Assembly (NCBI GenBank): GCA_017643365.1
Contig: JAEPNO010000009.1
Span: 62,001 to 126,000, forward strand
Source: Balneolaceae bacterium
GTDB taxonomy: Bacteria > Bacteroidota > Rhodothermia > Balneolales > Balneolaceae
DNA length: 64,000 nucleotides
Direction of reading: 5' to 3'
The first letter of the stretch is position 1. The number at the start of each line of letters is the position of its first letter. The notes under the pieces are model-generated. The model saw nothing but the letters and a program-made list of their open reading frames with translations. It had not been told where the DNA came from and made no database searches. The translations under genes were made by a program, and so were the position numbers. Of this stretch, positions 52,806-60,972 are shown one piece after another.

Positions 52806-53303
52806 ATGATTAAAATCGTAATTGCTTCTGAAAAATACCCCATTGACAATATTCTAATTCACATTCGGGTATTTTTAAAAAAGGGAAACAGTTATGGAAA
52901 TATTTCAAATTTGAAAACTGATGAGTATGGTTCGATTATTTTGACCAAGAAATTAATTGAAGAGAATTTAGTATCTGCAGATATCAAAAATATAACAGGT
53001 TTTGGCCTCTCATTTCTTAATCTCAAAACTATTGAACAGCTTAAACAAACTTATAAGCGGTATGAAACAATAGATATTTCCGAAATTGAGGCTGAACTTG
53101 GTAAAAAGGGATTTAAAGAAAGTAAATTAAAAACCATCGCGAGAAATACTTTATCAGAATTAAGAAAACAATCAGAGATGTATTCATTTTATGAAGCAAG
53201 TAATAATCACTTGGTACCTAGTTTAGATTTTGAAAATGAGTTCAAATTTGATTTTACTACGTCAAAAATAATATTAAACCTAGAAAGTGTATTATATCTT
53301 TAA
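52806..53303 (+). CDS. Hypothetical protein, cassette gene 3
   Basis: I do not recognise the 165-residue product. It has no signal or membrane segment. The N-terminal 90 residues (IKIVIASEKYPIDNILIHI, VFLKKGNSYGNISNLKTDEYG) look like a beta-sandwich of the kind found in Ig-like or transthyretin-like folds, with a helical segment after it. The frame runs upstream to 52680 through the palindromic site, but the ATG at 52806, just after gttatac, is the cassette-like start. The end of the gene contains aagtgtatta (53285-53294), a near-complement of the opening gttatacactt. Confidence 0.6.
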   Translation: MIKIVIASEKYPIDNILIHIRVFLKKGNSYGNISNLKTDEYGSIILTKKLIEENLVSADIKNITGFGLSFLNLKTIEQLKQTYKRYETIDISEIEAELGKKGFKESKLKTIARNTLSELRKQSEMYSFYEASNNHLVPSLDFENEFKFDFTTSKIILNLESVLYL

Positions 53304-53415
53304 ATAGGACAATGTCAAGGGCACATAGTTTCCCCACCGTAGTTAATCTCGTTCCGAACGAGCCATTCGGAATACTTATAAAACCACCAGTTCATTTGTT
53401 GTTGTGCTTCTGTTT

Positions 53416-54075
53416 TTAAACTTTGAACAACGTCGTAACAATCTCTCCCTTTCCTTCTTCAAACGGGATTCGTAGCAGCTCTTCCCTTCTTACAAAATCG
53501 AAGTTAAAAGGCGGTGCGGTTATATCGACGCCACTGCCTTTTTTGAGGCGAATTCCTTGTCCCGAAATGATATCGATATTTGGAGTAAACTCACCTTCGG
53601 GAAGATGCTCGGTGAGGATCACGTAATTAAACCGACTCAGTTTGTCTACTACTGCCTGCACTTCGGTATTAGACAAATGTTGCAACACATTTCTGATCAG
53701 GGCTACGTCCGCAATCGGGAGATCATCTTTCGCGATATCCAGACACCGAAATTCGAGATGTTCGGCTTTGTACAGCATTCTATTTCTGTTGATCAATTCC
53801 GGCACTATATCCACCGCAATATACTCGCTCGAACATTCATACAACTGCTTCCCTACATTGAAATCGCCGCATCCTAAATCGCAGACACTCGGTTTTTCAT
53901 CAAATTGGTTAAGGAAATCGGAAACAACCTTTACATACGGTAGAACATACATTGGATGATGCGATCCTTCGCCGGAAAAGTATTCGCCTGCCTCACCACC
54001 CCACAGATTTTGCTCATAAATCTGGGTCATAGCATCTTTGGTGGGCCAGGGTTTTTTGGATTTGGTTTCCTGCAT
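53416..54075 (-). CDS. Class I SAM-dependent methyltransferase
   Basis: The 219-residue protein has a Rossmann-like motif I (PSVCDLGCGDFNVGKQLYE, about 63-81), the acidic motif II end YIAVDIVPELINRN, and motif post-I FRCLDIAKDDLPIADVALIRNVLQHLSN with a terminal NYVILTEHLPEG. No substrate domain is visible, so the target cannot be stated. It faces away from the cassette region and starts 58 bases from the divergent membrane-protein gene. Confidence 0.88.
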   Translation of the reverse strand: MQETKSKKPWPTKDAMTQIYEQNLWGGEAGEYFSGEGSHHPMYVLPYVKVVSDFLNQFDEKPSVCDLGCGDFNVGKQLYECSSEYIAVDIVPELINRNRMLYKAEHLEFRCLDIAKDDLPIADVALIRNVLQHLSNTEVQAVVDKLSRFNYVILTEHLPEGEFTPNIDIISGQGIRLKKGSGVDITAPPFNFDFVRREELLRIPFEEGKGEIVTTLFKV

Positions 54076-54133
54076 CTTAACTAAAACTATCCCGTAGGTC
54101 TTTCAAATTTTAAGGGCAACATACTACCGATTT

Positions 54134-54709
54134 ATGCAAAACTCATCCAGCGAAAACTATTTAGCCGCGCTAAAACTCGAAATTCAACAAAAGGCCAAAA
54201 ATGGCGTAGATTTTATCACGGCCGCATCGATATTATGGTTTGCCATCTCTGCAATCTGGCTGCTAGAACAATCTGCGTACAACAAAAGCATCTTTACTTT
54301 TATGATAAGTGGGTTGATGCTTCCCTTGGCGTTTGGTTTCTCAAAGATTTACGCTACCACCTGGAAAATCAAAGGAAATCCTCTTCAGCCTTTAGGAATG
54401 TGGATAAATGTAGCCCAACTCTTTTATTTTCCATTTTTGATCTTCATCCTACTCAAATCTCCGGACTATTTTATCATGACATTCAGCATTATTACCGGTG
54501 CACATTTCCTGCCCTATGCCTGGTTTTATGACGAGCTTGCCTACGCAATAGCTGCCGGTTTCATTTCGATTGGGAGCCTGATCATAACTCTAAACATCGA
54601 GATTGAACAAATGTGGATGGTCCCATTTTTTACAGCCTGCTTGCTGACTCTTCTTGGCATCATAATTTTTATTCGATGGAAAAAAATGATGGCACACGTT
54701 TCGAGTTAA
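54134..54709 (+). CDS. Hypothetical multi-pass membrane protein (DUF7010-like)
   Basis: The 191-residue product has five to six membrane segments (VDFITAASILWFAISAIWLL, FTFMISGLMLPLAFGFSKIY, IIVLFYFPFLIFILL-type and others). The pattern VDFITAASILW, MLPLAF and GAHFLPYAWFY resembles a family I know as DUF7010, of unknown function. It may be a small transporter or sensor; nothing more can be said. Confidence 0.6.
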   Translation: MQNSSSENYLAALKLEIQQKAKNGVDFITAASILWFAISAIWLLEQSAYNKSIFTFMISGLMLPLAFGFSKIYATTWKIKGNPLQPLGMWINVAQLFYFPFLIFILLKSPDYFIMTFSIITGAHFLPYAWFYDELAYAIAAGFISIGSLIITLNIEIEQMWMVPFFTACLLTLLGIIIFIRWKKMMAHVSS

Positions 54710-54733
54710 CTCAATTTCTATTATCGTAAGGAT

Positions 54734-55240
54734 ATGAAGCCCATCACTTTTAACAGCTATTTAGAGCCTCAAACTAAAGTAGGATACTCACACATTACCG
54801 TTCCACCCGAAATTGTGGAAGAAGTCGGTGGGTTTGGTACTCGGCTACTTTGCTCGATTAACGGGAATGAACAGATTCATTGTGGCTTGATGGGAAAGGG
54901 CGATGGTCGAGGTATGATTATCATTAACAAAAAGCGACAAAAGAAATGGGGCATAACTATTGGCGATGAAGTTTCGGCAACCATCGAGCTGGATCGTTCA
55001 AAATACGGTGCAGAAATGCCGGAAGAACTCGAGGCTTTGCTGGAGCAGGATCGCGAAGGACTTAAAGCATTTGAGAAAATCACTGCCGGTCAGCAGCGGT
55101 ATATCCTCAATTATGTGGATGGGGTGAAGTCCATACAAAAACGCATCGATCGAGCCATCATGCTAATCGAAAACCTAAAAACCATGCCCGAAGGCTCGTT
55201 CGATTATCGCCATTTATTAGGGATGGAGGAGGAAGACTGA
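54734..55240 (+). CDS. DUF1905/YdeI (OmpD-associated) domain protein
   Basis: The 168-residue protein has an N-terminal beta barrel (TKVGYSHITVPPEIVEEVGGFG, then INGNEQIHCGLMGKGDGRG, MIIINKKRQKKWGITIGDEV, residues 15-85) as in DUF1905. The C-terminal helical region (GLKAFEKITAGQQRYILNYV, then KSIQKRIDRAIMLIENL) is of YdeI/OmpD-associated type. Members are cytoplasmic and of unclear function, with some evidence for a role in resistance to membrane-active peptides. It is a single gene, followed by a repeat-rich gap. Confidence 0.85.
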   Translation: MKPITFNSYLEPQTKVGYSHITVPPEIVEEVGGFGTRLLCSINGNEQIHCGLMGKGDGRGMIIINKKRQKKWGITIGDEVSATIELDRSKYGAEMPEELEALLEQDREGLKAFEKITAGQQRYILNYVDGVKSIQKRIDRAIMLIENLKTMPEGSFDYRHLLGMEEED

Positions 55241-55788
55241 AGAACATTGAACTTCGAACAGTTGAACCTCTAACATTGAAGTACGATTAAGCGAGTAAAG
55301 ATTTACGCCGTACGAGTTCTCTACACTAAGTCACACAGAGCGAAAGCGTAGTGTCATATAAACTTACGCTTTACGATCTCAAATTAGTCTCCCCTTGAGG
55401 GGAGTACCGTCCGCCAACCGGCGGATGGGGAGGGGTGTAGAGGAACATCGAACTTTGAACGATTGATGTACGAATATGGGAATTAGGATTCACGAGCTAC
55501 GAATTATTGTAGACAATTCCCCTCCGGTGGAGGGGTGCTCCGACGGTTCCTGAGCCTGCCGAAGGAGTCGGAGCGGGGTGGTTGTAGAACATCGAACGTT
55601 GAACAGTTGAACCTCGAACATTGAAGTACGAATATGCGAGTACAGAATAAAGAGTTACGATTTCAATTCAGATCGAAACTCATTATCTAGCTTTGAGCCA
55701 ATGAAGTGTTAAGTAAAGAATTAATTGTCCATATTCTTGGATTGCTCTACCATTTAGCATTTAAACTTTAACACTTAACATTTAGTCA
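55241..55788. other. Non-coding repeat-rich stretch
   Basis: No gene is supported. Three worn blocks of the same short-period repeat (gaacattgaac, gaacatcgaac, ttgaacctc and tgaagtacga motifs) lie at about 55242-55286, 55442-55478 and 55587-55640. Between them are the REP-like tccgccaaccggcgga (55410-55425), a ccccttgagggg hairpin (55391-55402), ccctccggtggagggg (55521-55535) and ggttcctgagcctgccgaag (55545-55564), which recurs at 50515. Confidence 0.75.
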
Positions 55789-56196
55789 ATGAAAATCTCA
55801 ATTTCAACCACGGTTAACGCCCCAATCGAAACCGTTTGGAATGCATGGACAGCGCCGGAGCATATCACCAGCTGGAACTTCGCGTCGGATGAATGGCAAT
55901 GTCCAACGGCTACAAACGACCTTCGGGTTGGCGGCACATTCAGCTCGCGGATGGAAGCTAAAGATGGCAGCATGGGCTTCGATTTTGAGGGCACTTACAC
56001 TCAGGTCGACCGCCACAAATTAATCGCTTACAAATTGGCTGATGATCGTATCGTTCGCATTGAATTCCACACCGACGGTAACTCAACCAAAGTGACCGAA
56101 CATTTTGATACCGAGGACACACATACGGCCGAACAACAGCGCGACGGTTGGCAAGCTATCTTAGATAATTTCAAATCATACACCGAAAGTTTGTAG
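55789..56196 (+). CDS. SRPBCC (AHSA1/START-like) domain protein
   Basis: The 135-residue protein has the AHSA1 pattern: ISISTTVNAPIETVWNAWTAPEHI (about 2-25), WNFASDEWQCPTATNDLRVGGTFSSRME, DFEGTYTQVDRHKLIAYKLADDRIVR, and the C-terminal GWQAILDNFKSY. It forms a small hydrophobic-cavity fold that may bind a ligand or a chaperone partner. Start ATG is supported by the family N-terminus. It is followed by a VanZ-like gene after 8 bases. Confidence 0.93.
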   Translation: MKISISTTVNAPIETVWNAWTAPEHITSWNFASDEWQCPTATNDLRVGGTFSSRMEAKDGSMGFDFEGTYTQVDRHKLIAYKLADDRIVRIEFHTDGNSTKVTEHFDTEDTHTAEQQRDGWQAILDNFKSYTESL

Positions 56197-56204
56197 GCAG
56201 CATT

Positions 56205-56768
56205 ATGCCCAAGCCCACATCAAAAAAAGAACGCAACTACTGGATTGCTGCATTTACCGTTGTTGCAACCATCTACGCCACGCTTGGGCTTGCCGGTTCT
56301 TTGGCTGATGTATTTATCGAAAAGCAGCTTTTCACTTATCTGTTTGTTGGATGTTTTGTCGTCACAGGAATGGTGATGATCGGGTTTGGGATCTCAAAAA
56401 ACGTCCGGCTTTCTAACTGGCTGATTTATCTCACTATTTTTGTTGGATTGGTAATGCTATTTACCCGATCGGGAATTAGTCCGGCCGAGCGCACTCATTT
56501 ATTCGAATATGGATTGGTTGGCGTATTGATCTTTAACGCGATAAAAGAGCGTTATCACAATTTACTTAAAGCAGCGCTTCTCGCTTTTATAATCACCGTT
56601 TTATTTGGAATCATCGACGAATGCCTCCAATACTTTTTACCCAACAGAGTGTTCGATACGCTGGATATCATCAGAAATACTGTGGCCGCATTTATCGGCG
56701 TATTTGTTTCACTTTTGATGGTGTTAATGTCGAGCCGAATCCATCCAGAAATAGAAAAGCCCGAGTAA
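56205..56768 (+). CDS. VanZ-family membrane protein
   Basis: The 187-residue protein has five to six membrane segments, with the VanZ-like core SPAERTHLFEYGLVGVLIFNAI, ALLAFIITVLFGIIDECLQYFLPNRVFDTLDIIRNTVAAFIG-type region (the D-E-x-x-Q and D-x-x-x-N motifs are recognisable in IIDECLQYF and TLDIIRNTV). The family is linked to low-level glycopeptide resistance and lipid or polysaccharide biology, with unknown mechanism. The terminator stem overlaps its last codons. Confidence 0.88.
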   Translation: MPKPTSKKERNYWIAAFTVVATIYATLGLAGSLADVFIEKQLFTYLFVGCFVVTGMVMIGFGISKNVRLSNWLIYLTIFVGLVMLFTRSGISPAERTHLFEYGLVGVLIFNAIKERYHNLLKAALLAFIITVLFGIIDECLQYFLPNRVFDTLDIIRNTVAAFIGVFVSLLMVLMSSRIHPEIEKPE

Positions 56769-56780
56769 AACCCGGGCTTT
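56756..56780. terminator. Terminator hairpin between convergent genes
   Basis: Arms AAAGCCCG and CGGGCTTT around a 9-base loop, overlapping the last codons of the VanZ gene. The A- and T-rich arm ends suit bidirectional termination between it and the convergent M14 gene. Confidence 0.75.
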
Positions 56781-56812
56781 CCATCATGTAATTTAATAAA
56801 TGTGTTGGCTGT

Positions 56813-59398
56813 TTAGTTTCCTGAACTTGATCGGATATTCGGACCGAAAAAGATGGAGTTAGCAAACAGCTTGTTGGTTCCGTACCAAAACGCGCGGAAG
56901 TTCGGATTATCCGTCATGGCAATCACTTTTCCGCCACCGTATCGGCTAACCACAATGGCTGCTGTACCGGCAAGTGTTTCTGCGTTTTCATCCGATACAT
57001 AGCCACTGGCAAGTGGATTATCAGAATAATATAGCGGCGTTGAATACGGATTTTCACCTTTTTCCATAAAAATGGTGCTGTTTCTGAAAACGGTGATGTC
57101 ATCATCGTTATAGCCGTAGCCAAGCGGATGCGTAAGATCTAGTTTTGCGTTGAAGATGGTTCCACCAATCACCTGCGCGCCCTGATCGGCCCCCTGTTTC
57201 ACATACGGGCGAGTTTCGGTTTCTTCTTCGTCCACGTCTTCATCGTCATCAACAAAAGTAACGTCGGCTAAGTCGTTGCGGGCAGCCCACTGCACACCTT
57301 GCTTCATAGCTACCAAAACGCCACCATCGCGTACCCAATCTTTAATTTTATCAACTGTACCGCTAGATAGATTTCCATAGTAATAACCGGTCATAATCAA
57401 CACGGTGTATCGGCTTAAATCTGCACCACCCAAATCACTTTGATCAATGATCGAGAGCGGCATATGATATCGTTGATCCATCAAGTGCCACATTTCGCCG
57501 ATTTCGTACGAATTGGTTCCGTTACCGCCAATAACTGCTACACTTGGCTTTTCAACATTGGAAAAATTATTACTACCCAGATCCATGCCGCCTGACGAAA
57601 GTCCGGTGTTTAGCCCATACACTTTGATTTGATCTTCGGTAGCAATTTCATTCATGATTCGATGAACTTCCGTCTCATCATCCTGAATACCAACCGGCAC
57701 TAAAATGGTACCATAATCGAAGTTCTTTTCGCCCTGAGCGGTTACACCAGAGAACGTAAGTGTTGCCACTTTTGCCTTGATGCCCGCATCTAACAATCGA
57801 TACAGAGCACGAGGCGCGTAATATTCATCCCATTCGAATGCGTACGCATAACGGCTGCGGCCGCCAATAATTTGTCCGTTTTGTGGCATGTTTCCATCAA
57901 AACGATCGCCTAATAAATCGTTACTAAATGAGCGGTTGTTTAACTCAGCAAAAGGCAGGTTGAAAGCGTAAGGCATCGTCCAAGCAGAAACATCGTAGAA
58001 CAAACTATCGGTGAAGGTATTTCGGCGCTCGAACAAGGCGGTTATCAATTTATACTGTGGTTGATCGGTTGGAACCACATATGCTTTTCCGGCCTCAAAT
58101 GATTCGCCATCAAAGCTCACGTCTTCGCCTAATTCGTACACCTCAATGCTGTGACGATTAATCATTTCTGCCAGGTGGAAAGTACGAGCCTGATCGGCAG
58201 ATTCTCCAAAAACGTAGGCTTTTATCGTAGAGCGCGATGCTGCTCGAGCAGATTCTTTATAAAACAATCTATAATGCTCAAGCAACTCTTCCCGTAAATC
58301 AACCGCGGCTTTTATGGTAGATTGCGTTGCCGTGAATTGGTTCAAAATGGTAAAAGGAAATTTCAACACCCCGTGAATAGTTTCCTGAGCATGACCTCTT
58401 GAACTAGCCTGCTCGAACAGAATTCCGATACTTCCCTGAACATCCGGATAGGTAGATCCTTTTCCGTAGTAATAATCATCGAAGCTTTCTTTGGTATAGT
58501 AAAGGGATTGTATTTTGTCGAGCTCTTCGGCATGATATTCTGCAATACTCGCTGTTAGTGCCTGATTACGTTCCGGCGTTAATGGATGCGTACGGCTGGG
58601 AATCCCCGGCTGAAAGAAAAAGGTTGAGTTCGATCCCATTTCATGGTGATCGGTTAAAATATTTGGTTTCCATTCCTGAAAACGGGCAACCCGTCCTTTG
58701 CTTTCGGGATGTTGTACCAGCATCCAGTCGCGGTTCAAATCAAACCAGTAATGGTTGGTACGTCCGCGAGGCCAAACTTCGTTGTATTCGCGGCTCTCAG
58801 GATCGGTAACCAGCGTATTTAAACTCTTGTGCATATTAGCCCAGTGCGCAAAACGAGCAAGACCATCCGGGTTGATGCTTGGATCAACCAAAATCACGGC
58901 GTTATCCAACATGTTTTCGATTTCAGCGCCTTCGGCAGCTGCTAAGTGATAAACCGTTAATAACGATGAATTAGAACCACTAGGCTCGTTACCGTGCACG
59001 CTGTAGCTGAGCTGTACAACCACCGGCATATTAGATACATCTAAATTATCCGAGTTTTCAGGATCGCCGAGGGCAAGGTGATTCTGACGGATTTCTTCGA
59101 GTTGCGCGTGGTTTTCGGGCGATGTAAACACCAACGACAGTAACTGCCGGTTTTCGTAGGTGCGGCCGGTTTCTACGATGGTGGCGCGATCGGAAGCCTC
59201 CGCAATTGCATGCATATATTGCACCAATTGATCGTGGCGAATATGCCATTCACCTACTTCCTGATTAAGAACCTCAAACGGTGTTGGAATGTCATCGTTA
59301 TACGAAACTCCCTCAGGCAAATAGTAATCGAGGGTGACTTGTGCATTCGTTTGCACAACCATGAGAAGAGCGAATAAGAGTGTAAAGTATGTTTTCAT
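56813..59398 (-). CDS. Exported M14-family zinc carboxypeptidase
   Basis: The 861-residue protein has a signal peptide ending VVQTNAQ. The N-terminal half is an M14 domain: VVVQLSYSVHGNEPSGSNSS with the His-x-x-Glu zinc pair (about 134-137), DPSINPDGLARFAHWAN, and LTDHHEMGSNSTFFFQPG with the third His. The C-terminal half (about 470-861) includes GGRSRYAYAFEWDEYYAPRALY and VAVIGGNGTNSYEIGEMWHLMD, a glutamine-amidotransferase-like fold found fused to M14 in Bacteroidota. It is probably periplasmic and cleaves peptides. Confidence 0.93.
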   Translation of the reverse strand: MKTYFTLLFALLMVVQTNAQVTLDYYLPEGVSYNDDIPTPFEVLNQEVGEWHIRHDQLVQYMHAIAEASDRATIVETGRTYENRQLLSLVFTSPENHAQLEEIRQNHLALGDPENSDNLDVSNMPVVVQLSYSVHGNEPSGSNSSLLTVYHLAAAEGAEIENMLDNAVILVDPSINPDGLARFAHWANMHKSLNTLVTDPESREYNEVWPRGRTNHYWFDLNRDWMLVQHPESKGRVARFQEWKPNILTDHHEMGSNSTFFFQPGIPSRTHPLTPERNQALTASIAEYHAEELDKIQSLYYTKESFDDYYYGKGSTYPDVQGSIGILFEQASSRGHAQETIHGVLKFPFTILNQFTATQSTIKAAVDLREELLEHYRLFYKESARAASRSTIKAYVFGESADQARTFHLAEMINRHSIEVYELGEDVSFDGESFEAGKAYVVPTDQPQYKLITALFERRNTFTDSLFYDVSAWTMPYAFNLPFAELNNRSFSNDLLGDRFDGNMPQNGQIIGGRSRYAYAFEWDEYYAPRALYRLLDAGIKAKVATLTFSGVTAQGEKNFDYGTILVPVGIQDDETEVHRIMNEIATEDQIKVYGLNTGLSSGGMDLGSNNFSNVEKPSVAVIGGNGTNSYEIGEMWHLMDQRYHMPLSIIDQSDLGGADLSRYTVLIMTGYYYGNLSSGTVDKIKDWVRDGGVLVAMKQGVQWAARNDLADVTFVDDDEDVDEEETETRPYVKQGADQGAQVIGGTIFNAKLDLTHPLGYGYNDDDITVFRNSTIFMEKGENPYSTPLYYSDNPLASGYVSDENAETLAGTAAIVVSRYGGGKVIAMTDNPNFRAFWYGTNKLFANSIFFGPNIRSSSGN

Positions 59399-59688
59399 AG
59401 ATAGTATTAATTGAATCCCTTTTTAATAGCAAAGTATTGTACCTGTTGCAATTGAAAAATGCTGAAAAATAACTGCTCGCACTAACAATTAGATTCCAAC
59501 CTGATGAATTAAAACCAATCTTTAGTTTGAAATCGTGATAGCGCGCGTCTTTGGTGCAATTTATCTCAAAACCATCGTTTTAGCACATTTCGAGACTCTT
59601 TTATAACTGCTTTTTGTGTTATGTACTTTATGAGTCTTTTTTGATACCAAATTAATTGATACACTCTTCGAAAATAAAATTTCGGAGT

Positions 59689-60954
59689 ATGGCGGAGACT
59701 AAATCAAAAGCGGTATCAACACTAAAGTATGCCTTTGGCCCCGGTTTAATTTTGGCTGCGGCTGCGATTGGCGTTTCTCATCTTGTACAATCAACTCGGG
59801 CAGGTGCCGAGTTTGGTTTTGCCTTGGTTTGGGCGGTATTACTAGCCAACATTTCAAAATATCCATTCCTCGAATTTGGTCCGCGTTACACTATAACTAA
59901 GCGTGAAAGCATCATTCACGGTTATCAGCGGTTGGGGAAATGGGCGCTATACACATTCAGTGGCTTTACCATGCTCACCATGTGTGTAGTTCAAGCTGCA
60001 GTGACCATCGTGACTGCAAGTCTTGCCGCCGAGCTTACCGGAATCACTCTAAACCCTTTGCTGTGGAGTGCCATAATTTTGGCTATTTGTATTGCCATTT
60101 TGGGCGCCGGCCAATATTCAGCGCTTGATAAAGCCATTAAGGTGATAATTGTTGTCCTTTCAATATCCACGCTTATCGCGGTTATCGTGGCGTTCACTAA
60201 CGCAGGTGGTGCTGCGCGACCAGAACCTCCTACCATTTGGACGGTTGGCGGTGTTTCCTTTTTGATTGCATTGATGGGATGGATGCCAATCCTGATCGAT
60301 GCCTCTGCTTGGCATTCTTTGTGGATTTTGGAACGTATCAAACAAACCGGACACACCCCAAAACTGAGCGAGTCACTCACCGATTTCAACATCGGATATA
60401 TTGGTGCAGCCGTTATGGCTTTGGGCTTTCTATCGCTGGGTGCATTGATTTTATTCGGAACCGGTCAGGACTTTGCAATTAGTGGCTCACAATTTGCCAC
60501 CACTTTAGTTAGCCTTTATACCGAAACCTTGGGAGATTGGGCGTATTGGATCATTATCGTGTGTGCATTCACGGCAATGTTCAGCACTACGCTTACCGTT
60601 ACCGATGCCTATCCACGCACAGTTTCGCATATTTTAACCCTCAATAATGCCGAAGACTCTCCAACTCCATTTGCGAAATCGTACAAAGGCACGCTCATTA
60701 TAATTTCCATTATTTCACTTCTTGTGTTATATCTGGCGGGCAGCAAATTCATCTTTATGGTCGATTTAGCTACTACCATGTCCTTTTTAGCCGGGCCGAT
60801 CTTTGCGTACATCAATTACAAACTCATTTTTTCCGAGCATTTTCCCGATGATCAAAAACCTGCACTCTGGCTGAAATTATTAAGCTGGTTCGGCATGTTA
60901 TTTATTACAGGGTTTGCGTTAACCTTTTTGTATTGGAAGTTCTTCGTAACTTAG
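59689..60954 (+). CDS. Nramp-like transporter with non-canonical metal site
   Basis: From ATG at 59689 the product is 421 residues with about eleven membrane segments. FGPGLILAAAAIGVSHLVQS is the Nramp TM1 region, but the canonical DPGN is replaced by GVSH. In TM6 the usual M-P-H appears as GWMPILIDASAW, without the His. Such changes occur in Nramp-related proteins with altered or no transition-metal use, so the substrate should not be assumed to be Mn or Fe. The frame can be extended to TTG 59656, but the ATG gives a normal N-terminus. The 290 bases upstream show no other gene. Confidence 0.88.
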   Translation: MAETKSKAVSTLKYAFGPGLILAAAAIGVSHLVQSTRAGAEFGFALVWAVLLANISKYPFLEFGPRYTITKRESIIHGYQRLGKWALYTFSGFTMLTMCVVQAAVTIVTASLAAELTGITLNPLLWSAIILAICIAILGAGQYSALDKAIKVIIVVLSISTLIAVIVAFTNAGGAARPEPPTIWTVGGVSFLIALMGWMPILIDASAWHSLWILERIKQTGHTPKLSESLTDFNIGYIGAAVMALGFLSLGALILFGTGQDFAISGSQFATTLVSLYTETLGDWAYWIIIVCAFTAMFSTTLTVTDAYPRTVSHILTLNNAEDSPTPFAKSYKGTLIIISIISLLVLYLAGSKFIFMVDLATTMSFLAGPIFAYINYKLIFSEHFPDDQKPALWLKLLSWFGMLFITGFALTFLYWKFFVT

Positions 60955-60972
60955 CATCAAATAAATTGCTTA

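Larger units (their letters stand above)
50891..53303 (+). mobile_element. Candidate integron gene-cassette array (no integrase in window)
   Basis: Three unrelated + strand genes are each followed or preceded by long sites with integron-type ends. Two sites (50891-51050, 51811-51970) align without gaps over 160 bases and end in GTTAGCA. The bases opening unit 1 (gttagcatgc, 51044-51053) are the exact complement of gcatgctaac at 51803-51812, which closes unit 1. Those opening unit 2 (gttagcagtac, 51964-51974) complement gtactgctaa at 52657-52666, which closes unit 2 (10 of 11). Start codons lie 15, 19 and 5 bases downstream of the cores. This is how integron cassettes are built; the absence of intI makes it a CALIN-like array or a distal part. 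Confidence 0.62.

Noticed and set aside
53304-53415. Another cassette after gene 3
   Set aside because: No reading frame or clear site end is seen; only a small ctcgttc/gaacgag palindrome and a weak GTT core are present.
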